From NCBI GenBank assembly GCA_029883255.1, contig JAOUJL010000107.1, forward strand, positions 1-5,294: a stretch of DNA of 5,294 nt, given 5' to 3'. Shown piece by piece: positions 1 to 5,275 of the stretch. This stretch comes from Candidatus Bathyarchaeota archaeon (GTDB lineage Archaea; Thermoproteota; Bathyarchaeia; Bathyarchaeales; Bathyarchaeaceae). The position numbers and the translations under genes were made by a program. The notes below the pieces were generated by a model that saw only the letters and a program-made list of their open reading frames with translations, ran no database searches and was not told the DNA's origin. Each line of letters begins with the position of its first letter. Position 1 is the stretch's first letter.

Positions 1-2
1 TG

Positions 3-185
3 TTCACAACAAATTTGCATATACACAAAATGTTTCATTCAAGGATTTCGAAAATACCATGCCAAAAGTGCAAGGCAAGTACAAACGGTGTGAGCTTTCA
101 CTGTGCAAAATGTAGCAAATGGTACTGTTTTAACTGTGGAATTGACTTGGGTAAATGTACAGAGTGTGGAAGCAAACTAGAATAG
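3..185 (+). CDS. Small four-knuckle zinc-binding protein, probably 5'-truncated
   Basis: The frame is open from the left edge to a TAG at 183-185. An internal ATG at 30 would give a 51-residue protein. Four CxxC knuckles are visible, numbered from that ATG: CQKC 11-14, CAKC 25-28 (preceded by His24), CFNC 33-36 and CTEC 43-46. This is enough for two zinc sites of zinc-ribbon or treble-clef type. The chain ends five residues after the last knuckle. No Shine-Dalgarno precedes the ATG and the frame stays open upstream, so this may be the C-terminal zinc module of a longer protein rather than a stand-alone one. Zinc binding is well supported by the cysteine pattern. The target (nucleic acid or protein) cannot be told. 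Confidence 0.6.
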   Translation, partial: FTTNLHIHKMFHSRISKIPCQKCKASTNGVSFHCAKCSKWYCFNCGIDLGKCTECGSKLE

Positions 186-396
186 AAGGCGTACGCGACG
201 ACCTTATAAATATCTTCGACTTTCCTAAAGTAGGACGAGACTACGGGAAAACCTAGTGATCTGCTCGGGAACCCGAAGGCAGTCATAAACAACGATGAAA
301 TCATAAACATTTTCGAATTGGCCTGATAGCATGACCCAACTACAAACAACTCTACAGGCATGCATGCAGTGGGAACCAATCGTAGATCTGGAGTAA
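185..396 (+). pseudogene. Possible decayed coding remnant in three frames
   Basis: Three consecutive stretches read like protein but lie in different frames. Bases 185-253 encode a segment containing DDLINIFDFPKVGRDYGK. Bases 252-326 encode PSDLLGNPKAVINNDEIINIF and end at TGA. Bases 331-396 encode MTQLQTTLQACMQWEPIVDL and end at TAA. Joined through two frameshifts they would give about 70 residues. No family is recognised and no good start or ribosome site is seen. It may be a degraded gene, or plain intergenic DNA that reads well by chance. The longer antisense open frames over this stretch have poor composition and were not kept. Confidence 0.25.
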
Positions 397-418
397 ACAA
401 CACGCCCGCAAGAAAGAG

Positions 419-1015
419 TTAAGGATCTTCTCCCCAATGTCTACAAACTACGATAAGGTCTCTCATATCCACGTGTCCGTCTTGGTTGAGGTCTGCTTCT
501 GGATCGTACCGTGGGTCCCAATACCAGCTTCCGAAGGATTGGCCAATTAAGGCTAGGTCGTAGACGTCAATGACGCCGTCGCCGTTTATGTCTGCCGACT
601 TGTATATATGCGTGAACCTGATATCTTTGAGTGGGGTATCCCAGACTTTGAAGGTAAAAACATATTCTCCTGGTTGTAGTTTTCCCAAACTATACTTGTG
701 AATTACCTCCTCAAAACACCAAATTATGGGTTCAGGATACCACATTTCAGCATTAGCCCATGCTTCGTTGTTCCAAACTTCTGCCGTTCCCCATGAAACT
801 ATCACCCCGAGAAATGGAACAGTCATATTAACATTCATGAACCATGTTTCGTTTTCATACGAAAGAAGAATATAGCCTGGATCAGGGAAATATGGATCGG
901 GGGTTGGCTCCTCAGCGGTAGCTCTTAATGAAAACGAAAAAAGAACGATTGACAACATGCATGCCATTAGTAACATTGATACAATTTCAGAAATGATTTT
1001 GCTTCTCATTTTCAC
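419..1015 (-). CDS. Secreted dockerin type I domain protein
   Basis: This is a 198-residue protein from the chosen GTG start at 1015. The N-terminus (about residues 3-35) is a signal peptide: a basic MRSK start, a long hydrophobic stretch, then a likely cleavage after SLRATA. Next comes a roughly 100-residue beta-rich segment full of Trp and Tyr, with NET and NMT possible glycosylation sites. The C-terminus (about 141-195) is a complete dockerin: two EF-hand-like calcium loops, DINGDGVIDVYDL and DLNQDGHVDMRDL, each followed by a helix ending in FG or WG. Dockerins bind cohesins, so the protein is probably anchored or assembled outside the cell; no cohesin is in view. The start was chosen because AAGGAG (1022-1027) sits 6 nt before GTG 1015. 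An ATG at 1009 is close, and the longest frame (from 1087) adds 24 residues ahead of the signal peptide and is unlikely. The function of the central segment is unknown. Confidence 0.88.
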   Translation of the reverse strand: MKMRSKIISEIVSMLLMACMLSIVLFSFSLRATAEEPTPDPYFPDPGYILLSYENETWFMNVNMTVPFLGVIVSWGTAEVWNNEAWANAEMWYPEPIIWCFEEVIHKYSLGKLQPGEYVFTFKVWDTPLKDIRFTHIYKSADINGDGVIDVYDLALIGQSFGSWYWDPRYDPEADLNQDGHVDMRDLIVVCRHWGEDP

Positions 1016-1057
1016 TTTCCACTCCTTCTCTTGGCATTTAAATGATATGATTTCATC

Positions 1058-1067
1058 AAATAAATAG
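1058..1067 (-). promoter_or_regulatory. TATA box for the dockerin gene
   Basis: Read on the minus strand this is CTATTTATTT preceded by AAAAA, a plausible BRE/TATA pair. Transcription would start near 1037, giving a leader of about 20 nt with the AAGGAG ribosome site at 1022-1027 inside it. This agrees with the GTG start at 1015 and would exclude the 1087 start. Confidence 0.5.
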
Positions 1068-1214
1068 TTTTTGACAAAACTCACCATTCATAACAAACTT
1101 AGACTTGACACATTGATCGATTCGCACGCGCGCTTCCAAGAATTATCCCTGAAAACTCGATGGCAATCTAGGTGCTTTATCCATTGAATGGCTCATAAGA
1201 AACGTCTAAGACGA

Positions 1215-1367
1215 CTACACATTGTATAGGTTAGACCCAATATCCTGATAAACCTGTGAACAACACAAAGATGAAAAACAAATTTCCAAACCTAATGACT
1301 CTGCCAGCTTTATTGCTTCCTCAGCTGGAAACGCAATAGCGTTTCCCAGCCTCAAAAGCCAAGACAT
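1215..1367 (-). CDS. Hypothetical 50-residue protein (doubtful)
   Basis: An ATG at 1367 opens a 50-codon frame ending in TAG, 49 bp after the signal peptidase stop on the same strand. AAGGG lies about 6 nt before the ATG, a moderate ribosome site. The first half (MSWLLRLGNAIAFPAEEAI, then KLAESLGLEI) reads like a real amphipathic helix. The second half is Cys- and Ser-rich and less convincing. A strong hairpin lies within the frame. It may be a small gene co-transcribed with the signal peptidase, or the remains of a longer gene whose frame breaks after residue 30. No family is recognised. Confidence 0.3.
   Translation of the reverse strand: MSWLLRLGNAIAFPAEEAIKLAESLGLEICFSSLCCSQVYQDIGSNLYNV
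1324..1350. repeat. Strong stem-loop (11 bp stem, 4 nt loop)
   Basis: GCTGGAAACGC (1324-1334) pairs with GCGTTTCCCAGC (1339-1350) around the loop AATA, with a single bulged C. No T-run follows on either strand, so it is not a classic intrinsic terminator. CCAGC at 1304-1308 could also pair with GCTGG at 1324-1328, so two exclusive folds are possible. It lies 67 bp after the signal peptidase stop and could mark the 3' end or a processing site of that mRNA. Confidence 0.6.
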
Positions 1368-1416
1368 CGGTTTCCCTTTTGCTTTTGAAGAAAATCAATA
1401 TCTTTTGGTCTATTGT

Positions 1417-2025
1417 CTAGGCGGCGTCTTGTTGGTCCTTCTTTCTGGACAAGGGAATATAGTCATAAAACAGGAAAATAAGTAGTAACGTAACAATTAG
1501 TATCATTCCAATCGGAGTCCACAAAAACTCTCGTAGAAACAGAGGGATGTAACCTATGTGCGACACGTGGCCAACAACTTTACCGACCAGAAAATTTTCT
1601 GCAAGATCGCAATCAGTCTTCCAGTCACCGTCCCAGTTATCTGAACCACTGTTAGCATCCCCCTTCGTTTGAAAATACCACACTCCACTCCTGAGCTCAT
1701 TATCTATTGCTCTGTGCACAATAAGCTCTCTTGGATCTGCAGGCTTGTGAAAAACAATAACATCACCAGGTTCGGCGGAGTCCTTCGGACCGACGTTGAT
1801 ATCGAAGCCGGTTGATACTCCTTGAACCATAATAAGGTCGCCTTTATACAAGGTGGGTTCCATGCTTCCTGAGGCAACTGCTAACATTGGATACTCCGTT
1901 TTCAAAGCCGTTGTCAAACTAATCCAGAAAGCGAAAACACTAATTACAACTACTGCGAGTAAAATAGCGGTCTTTACGTATTCCTTCTTGAGTATTTCTG
2001 ATAGTTTCAACTGTTTCACCCCCAC
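1417..2025 (-). CDS. Archaeal type I signal peptidase (S26B, SEC11-like)
   Basis: This membrane serine protease cleaves signal peptides from exported preproteins on the outer face of the membrane. The 202 residues run as follows: a short cytoplasmic tail, TM1 (about 19-41), the catalytic box SGSMEPTLYKGDLI with nucleophile Ser54, then GDVIVFHKP, then LIVHRAI with His104, then TKGDANSGSDNWD with Asp123 and Asp129 as third catalytic or supporting residues. A second TM (about 168-190) and a short charged tail follow. His in place of the bacterial Lys base marks the archaeal/eukaryal S26B group. The start is GTG 2025, with GAGG 4 nt upstream. GTG 2019, or TTG 2010 with GGGGGTG 6 nt ahead, are alternatives that shorten the protein by 2 or 5 residues and do not alter any domain. 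The nearby dockerin protein is a plausible substrate, like any exported protein. Confidence 0.93.
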   Translation of the reverse strand: MGVKQLKLSEILKKEYVKTAILLAVVVISVFAFWISLTTALKTEYPMLAVASGSMEPTLYKGDLIMVQGVSTGFDINVGPKDSAEPGDVIVFHKPADPRELIVHRAIDNELRSGVWYFQTKGDANSGSDNWDGDWKTDCDLAENFLVGKVVGHVSHIGYIPLFLREFLWTPIGMILIVTLLLIFLFYDYIPLSRKKDQQDAA

Positions 2026-2097
2026 TTGTCCTCGTAATCTGGGGCATTTTTCTGCAATAGTTTTGTTAGTTGTTGTATGGTAAAAACTTAGCGTTTA

Positions 2098-2116
2098 ACT
2101 AAATAAAAAGGAGGGA
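2098..2116 (-). promoter_or_regulatory. T-rich element: TATA box for the signal peptidase, possible terminator of the gene upstream
   Basis: On the minus strand this reads CCTCCTTTTTATTTAG. TTTTTATTTA could be the TATA box of the signal peptidase gene, with a start near 2078 and a leader of about 50 nt. The same T-run lies about 75 bp after the stop of the Cren7-like gene and could end that transcript, since archaeal RNA polymerase terminates at T-runs. The two roles cannot be separated from sequence. Confidence 0.4.
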
Positions 2117-2183
2117 GGTTGAAGTTTCCACACCTTCGCTATCATCAATTTCCCGGTGCGTTGACCCAGGTAGTGCCAGTGTC

Positions 2184-2354
2184 TTAAATCTTTCTTTTGT
2201 TTAAGACAGTCCTGAAGGCTTTCTTGCATCTTGGGCAGTCGAAGAGCCCTATAGTCAGCTCGGTTCTCTTTCCCGTTCTGTCTGGGCGACCAGCCATTTT
2301 CCAAGACTTTCTTTGGCTACCAGCTTCTGCTCCACATTTTGGACATTTAGCCAT
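2184..2354 (-). CDS. Small basic zinc-ribbon protein resembling chromatin protein Cren7
   Basis: This is a 56-residue, Lys/Arg-rich protein. It has two CxxC knuckles, CPKC at 4-7 and CPRC at 40-43, which would bind one zinc. Between them lie KSWKMAGRP (16-24) and KRTELTIGLF (29-38), and the end is FRTVLNKRK. The layout matches the crenarchaeal DNA-binding protein Cren7 as I recall it: a lone Trp at the same distance from the first KxP, then IGLF-x2-P-x3-K-x-FR-x2-L. In Cren7 the positions of the two CxxC motifs carry non-zinc turns. DNA compaction is therefore a reasonable but unproven role; other zinc-ribbon roles remain open. The start is ATG 2354, chosen because GGAGG lies 8 nt upstream; the frame runs 8 codons further up to 2378 but would then contain that ribosome site. 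It appears to be monocistronic with its own TATA box. Confidence 0.8.
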   Translation of the reverse strand: MAKCPKCGAEAGSQRKSWKMAGRPDRTGKRTELTIGLFDCPRCKKAFRTVLNKRKI

Positions 2355-2401
2355 GCCATTTTCCTCCATCATAAACATTCATCATGGTTTGAATGATATT
2401 G

Positions 2402-2410
2402 AATAAAAAA
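2402..2410 (-). promoter_or_regulatory. TATA box for the Cren7-like gene
   Basis: On the minus strand this reads TTTTTTATT. A start about 25 bp downstream, near 2382, leaves a leader of about 28 nt containing GGAGG (about 2363-2367), in line with the ATG at 2354. Confidence 0.45.
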
Positions 2411-2441
2411 CTTTCCATTGATTCCTGTCATTATTCATGTA

Positions 2442-2690
2442 CTATCTGGGTTTTTTGAAGATTTTGACGTCGTTATGTTCGGTTACGTATCGAAATCCTG
2501 CTTCAATTAGGCGGCGGCACCATTCCACGCTTTTCGATATTTTGGTGACGTATTCGTGGGCTTCAAAGTTGATCAGGTGTGTATGGATTAGCGTTGAGTT
2601 GACGGTTCTGTGGCCCAAGAATTCATTGACGTGCAAAATGCCCTTGCATTATGCGATTACCTCTTTGACCATAGTAATGTTCAATGCACG
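2442..2690 (-). pseudogene. Tyrosine recombinase (phage/XerA-type integrase), decayed C-terminal fragment
   Basis: The intact stretch (2648 down to the TAG at 2442-2444) encodes KGILHVNEFLGHRTVNSTL, then IHTHLINFEAHEYVTKISK, then RRLIEAGFRYVTEHNDVKIF. This is the C-terminus of an archaeal tyrosine recombinase: the LGHR box with its catalytic His, the helix that carries the nucleophile, and the usual LIEAGFxYV...VKIF tail. The nucleophile Tyr, normally in a (V/I)YTHL context, is His here (codon CAT at 2583-2585, one transition from TAT). Upstream the frame hits TAA at 2649-2651. Traces of the preceding HxW-x-T-M box persist around 2669-2686, out of frame. The N-terminal core domain and the Arg and first His boxes are missing. 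It has no start or ribosome site and is a relic of an integrated element. Confidence 0.75.
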
Positions 2691-2783
2691 CATAACAGCT
2701 CATTTTGTACCGACGGAAGTGCTATAAGTTGCGAGTAAGAGCCAAGTGGGTGGGGATAATTAGATTGGCATCCAGAAAAAAAC

Positions 2784-2802
2784 TTAAGAAAATGATTCTT
2801 AA
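2784..2802. promoter_or_regulatory. Operator-like inverted repeat ahead of the sulfur operon
   Basis: TTAAGAA (2784-2790) and TTCTTAA (2796-2802) form a perfect 7-bp dyad around the spacer AATGA. It lies 41 bp before the ATG at 2844. The AT-rich arms overlap the likely TATA region (ACTTAAGA at about 2782-2789, with a start near 2809). A protein bound here would block transcription factor access, so it may be a repressor site. AT-rich promoters produce short dyads by chance, so confidence is moderate. Confidence 0.45.
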
Positions 2803-2843
2803 AACATTGGTTTGCATCTGCTATAATGTCAAGAGGCTTCGAT

Positions 2844-4211
2844 ATGATTTTTGAAAGTGTGAAATCAGAAGGCCTGGCTCACATTTCATATTTTGTGGGT
2901 TCCGATAATGAAGCCATAGTTATAGATCCGCGCCGTGACTGCCGGGTTTATGTCGACATTGCTCAACGAGAAGGGATGAAAATCAAGACTATCTTCGAAA
3001 CCCACCGTAATGAGGATTATGTCATTGGTTCCCTAGAACTGGCGCAACTCACTGGGGCAAAAATCTACCACGGCCCAGATTTAGCCTTCAAATATGGGAA
3101 TACACTAGAACACGGCCAAGAATTTTGCTTTCGGAAATTAAGGCTAACCGCCATTCATACGCCAGGGCATACAGATGAAAGTATGTCTTACGCCCTAGCT
3201 GACCTGGATGCAGGTGAGCAGGCTACGACGGTCTTTACTGGCGACGCTCTCTTCGTGGGTGACGTAGGGCGTACGGATCTCTACGGACCCAGTGAAGCCA
3301 CAAGGATGGCAGAAAACCTCCACAACAGTATCTTCAATAAGCTTCTTCCCTTGGGGGATGGAGTAATTCTTTGCCCTGCTCATGGCGCTGGGTCTGTTTG
3401 CGGCGGAGCTATTAGTGAAAGAGAACAGAGCACACTGGGTTTGGAACGCATCTTAAATCCTGTTTTGCAAAAGACGAAAGAAGAATTTATAGAATTCAAG
3501 ATCTCTGAACACCTCGAGCGACCTCCTTATTTTCGTAAGATGGAGCAATACAACCTAGAGGGTCCACCTATCTTAGGGCATCTCCCGAATCCTAGCCCTC
3601 TCTCACCAAAAGAATTTCAAGAACAAATAAGACTTGGGGCTGTTGTCGTGGACACTCGCACACCTCCAGCTTTCGGCGGAGCCCATATCAGAGGCTCTTA
3701 CAACATATGGCTAAATAGGCTGCCGTCCTACGTGGGGTGGGTGTTGCCTTACGACAAACCAATCCTATTGATGCTAGAAGACAATAGAAATCTAGAGACG
3801 GCGGTTCGATATCTTGTTAGATTAGGATACGATCACATACCAGGCCATTTGCGTGATGGGATAGAGGTTTGGTACAAAGAATCCTTGCCGTTGGGTTGCC
3901 TAGGTCTCTTGACAACGCAAGAGCTTAAGAAAAGACTAGACAGAGGCGACGATTTGTTCGTACTGGACGTGAGAGAGAAGGACAAATGGGACAATGGACA
4001 TATCAAAGGCTCCCTCCATATCTACGCGGGTCACATTGAAGGGCGTCTTGACGAAATACCAGAAGATCGCCCCATCGTGGTAGCTTGCAACACTGGGAAC
4101 CATGCTAGCCTCATAGCGAGCATTTTGCGCCGAGAAGGATACCGAGAAGTGTACAACTTGCTAGGTGGCGTCACCGCTTGGCAAAACGCTGGTTACAACG
4201 TTATCAAATAA
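2844..4211 (+). CDS. Persulfide-dioxygenase-like MBL-fold protein fused to two rhodanese domains
   Basis: This is a 455-residue soluble enzyme. Residues 1-240 are a metallo-beta-lactamase domain of the ETHE1/Blh class, which oxidises persulfides to sulfite. The three iron ligands of that class are present: His54 (ETH), His109 (HTPGHT) and Asp134 (FTGDAL). The usual HxHxDH motif is HRNEDY, so the second-metal positions carry Asn56 and Tyr59. CPAHGAGSVCG (His180) follows. Residues 253-352 are a rhodanese domain whose active loop (about 311-316, LEDNRN) lacks Cys, so it is probably structural. Residues 356-455 are a second rhodanese with an intact loop, CNTGNH (Cys415), able to carry a persulfide. 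The fusion can pass sulfane sulfur from Cys415 to the iron site. The start is ATG 2844, with GAGG 7 nt upstream and the usual MIFES-type N-terminus. ATG 2826 lacks a ribosome site but fits a leaderless start. The frame is first in the operon with the two transporter genes. Confidence 0.88.
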   Translation: MIFESVKSEGLAHISYFVGSDNEAIVIDPRRDCRVYVDIAQREGMKIKTIFETHRNEDYVIGSLELAQLTGAKIYHGPDLAFKYGNTLEHGQEFCFRKLRLTAIHTPGHTDESMSYALADLDAGEQATTVFTGDALFVGDVGRTDLYGPSEATRMAENLHNSIFNKLLPLGDGVILCPAHGAGSVCGGAISEREQSTLGLERILNPVLQKTKEEFIEFKISEHLERPPYFRKMEQYNLEGPPILGHLPNPSPLSPKEFQEQIRLGAVVVDTRTPPAFGGAHIRGSYNIWLNRLPSYVGWVLPYDKPILLMLEDNRNLETAVRYLVRLGYDHIPGHLRDGIEVWYKESLPLGCLGLLTTQELKKRLDRGDDLFVLDVREKDKWDNGHIKGSLHIYAGHIEGRLDEIPEDRPIVVACNTGNHASLIASILRREGYREVYNLLGGVTAWQNAGYNVIK

Positions 4212-4265
4212 TCAACCGTGCATGGGTCGAAACTCTGTTTCTAATCAAATGACAACATACACGAA

Positions 4266-4273
4266 TTATAAAT
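4266..4273 (+). promoter_or_regulatory. Possible internal TATA box before the transporter genes
   Basis: TTATAAAT lies between the fusion enzyme and the first transporter gene. A start about 25 bp on would fall near 4294, after the ATG at 4282. If it is used, translation would begin at GTG 4300 (nearly leaderless) or ATG 4324. It may equally be a chance AT-rich stretch inside an operon. Confidence 0.25.
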
Positions 4274-4281
4274 ACAATCCT

Positions 4282-4785
4282 ATGAAGAAATACTTATTTG
4301 TGCACAACATCTTATTTTGGAGCATGTTCCCATTAGGCGTATTTCCCTATATAGTAGGTGGTGTACTCATAGGGGCCGGCGTTGGTCATATTTACATCAC
4401 AACAGGACTTCACGCAACACAAAGTAGCTTTTTCAGCACGACCCTCTCATACTTCTCAAAAAGACCATATTTTCAACAAAAGCAGTATCTAGATTCAAGA
4501 GGTTGGCGCCTCACCTTTGCGTTGGGGGTAATCTTTGGGGCTTTGATCTATACTATAACCTTGTCTCCTGAAGGTTTTTTCACGACCTCGGTACAATGGT
4601 GGAGACTTGCATTGGGCGGTTTCCTCGTAGGCTTTGGCACACGGCTTTCAAAAGGATGCACCTCCGGACATGGCATAAGTGGGTTGGGTTCTCTGTCTAC
4701 CACTTCATTATATGCAGTCATAACCTTTCTTGCCGTTGGAATACTCACGGCGATGATCGTCCAAGCTCTGGGAGTGATTCCATGA
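4282..4785 (+). CDS. YeeE/YedE (PmpA-like) sulfur-compound transporter subunit
   Basis: This 167-residue membrane protein of the Sulf_transp (YeeE/YedE, DUF395) family corresponds to the N-terminal half of single-chain transporters. It has about four TM segments (15-40, 74-94, 106-122, 141-166). The family signature GGFLVGFGTRLSKGCTSGHG is at about 112-131; its Cys126 corresponds to the conserved cysteines that relay thiosulfate or sulfane sulfur through the YeeE channel. TM1 contains the glycine-rich IVGGVLIGAGVG. Substrate and direction are not fixed by sequence; thiosulfate or sulfide-derived sulfur is most likely given the upstream persulfide enzyme. The start is uncertain: ATG 4282 is used, ATG 4324 would begin just before TM1 as in many relatives, and ATG 4249, ATG 4222 or GTG 4165 (overlapping the previous gene) are less likely. 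None has a good ribosome site, so coupling to the upstream gene or a leaderless start is possible. Confidence 0.85.
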   Translation: MKKYLFVHNILFWSMFPLGVFPYIVGGVLIGAGVGHIYITTGLHATQSSFFSTTLSYFSKRPYFQQKQYLDSRGWRLTFALGVIFGALIYTITLSPEGFFTTSVQWWRLALGGFLVGFGTRLSKGCTSGHGISGLGSLSTTSLYAVITFLAVGILTAMIVQALGVIP

Positions 4786-5186
4786 GAATAAAGCATCTTT
4801 TTGTGTTCACCGGAGGTCTGCTGTTCGGCTTTGGGCTAGCATACGGTGGCATGTCAAAACAAGAGATCGTGCTAAGCTTCTTGCAGCTAAAAGATCTGGG
4901 TCTGCTCTTACTGCTTGGCGCGTCCGCTTTTGTGACAGCGCTTGTTATTAACCTTGTGCCAAAAGTCTTGAAAGGACCATTCCTTGGAGGAAAATTCAAG
5001 AAGAGGAGGCGTACACTAAACAAGAGAACTATTATCGGCGCAGTAATATTTGGAGTAGGTTGGGGTCTCTCTGGTCAATGCCCTGGGTCAGCCATAGCAA
5101 GCTTAGGAGTGGGCAACATCCCTGTTCTAATAGGGATCGCTTCAATGTTTCTGGGCGCATACATAATGGGCAGGATTTTTGCCTAA
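4782..5186 (+). CDS. YeeE/YedE-type (PmpB-like, DUF6691) transporter subunit
   Basis: This 134-residue membrane protein is the partner half of the preceding gene and overlaps it by 4 bp (ATGA), which indicates translational coupling; GGGAG ends 7 nt before the ATG and fixes the start. It has four likely TM segments (5-23, 38-58, 83-97, 105-132) separated by a basic loop, KFKKRRR (71-77). GGMSKQEIVLSFLQL (22-36) matches the family's GMSxPxxVxxFLxL box, and GVGWGLSGQCPGSAI (91-105) contains Cys100 of the GxCPG motif. Cys100 and Cys126 of the partner would line the two sides of the sulfur path. In bacteria this two-gene form sits with persulfide dioxygenase and rhodanese genes, as here. The unusual Ser after CPG (commonly Pro) is a mild variant. 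Confidence 0.87.
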   Translation: MRIKHLFVFTGGLLFGFGLAYGGMSKQEIVLSFLQLKDLGLLLLLGASAFVTALVINLVPKVLKGPFLGGKFKKRRRTLNKRTIIGAVIFGVGWGLSGQCPGSAIASLGVGNIPVLIGIASMFLGAYIMGRIFA

Positions 5187-5233
5187 CAAAAGCAATTCCA
5201 CTCCGGCAAACACAGTAGCAACCACTTGAACGA

Positions 5234-5275
5234 GCTGGCTATGGCATGGAGCAGATAGTTGAGGCCCTAGCCAGC
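5234..5275 (+). terminator. Hairpin followed by a short T-run after the transporter genes
   Basis: GCTGGCTA (5234-5241) pairs with TAGCCAGC (5268-5275). After one mismatch, GGC (5243-5245) pairs with GCC (5264-5266), leaving an 18-nt loop. CCTTTT follows. It begins 47 bp after the stop of the last transporter gene and could end that transcript. The large loop and the overlap with a possible new reading frame from 5246 weaken this; it could also be a chance dyad or a leader structure. Confidence 0.35.

Larger units (their letters stand above)
1068..1416. other. Intergenic stretch between the dockerin and signal peptidase genes
   Basis: No convincing full-length gene lies here. It holds a 50-codon minus-strand frame (1215-1367), a strong hairpin (1324-1350) and a short palindrome CGTCTAAGACG (1203-1213). 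On the minus strand, bases 1088-1195 also show a coding-like but broken run (containing AIQWIKHLDCHRVFRDNSW) in another frame with no start. The whole stretch could be an old gene falling apart, but no family is recognisable. Confidence 0.4.

Noticed and set aside
358..367. 10-bp palindrome GCATGCATGC
   Set aside because: A single short alternating purine-pyrimidine palindrome with no nearby promoter; a partial copy near 957 lies inside the dockerin coding sequence. Probably chance.
98..437. Two antisense open frames of 101 and 70 codons at the left end
   Set aside because: They are antisense to the zinc-knuckle gene or to the coding-like traces, have irregular composition and no ribosome site, and one runs into the dockerin gene in another frame.
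1203..1213. Palindrome CGTCTAAGACG
   Set aside because: Five-base arms only, far from any gene start; not enough to call an operator.
2095..2304. 69-codon minus-strand frame overlapping the Cren7-like gene
   Set aside because: It is a frame-shifted shadow of the zinc-ribbon gene, with no conserved motif.
2437..2727. 96-codon plus-strand frame over the integrase relic
   Set aside because: It is antisense to a recognisable recombinase C-terminus and shows no family features of its own.
2691..2780. Possible tRNA or attachment site next to the integrase relic
   Set aside because: No cloverleaf, T-loop consensus or flanking direct repeat could be found by eye on either strand.
4596..4781. 62-codon N-terminal extension of the second transporter gene
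   Set aside because: It is out-of-frame sequence within the first transporter gene. The Shine-Dalgarno and ATGA overlap place the start at 4782.
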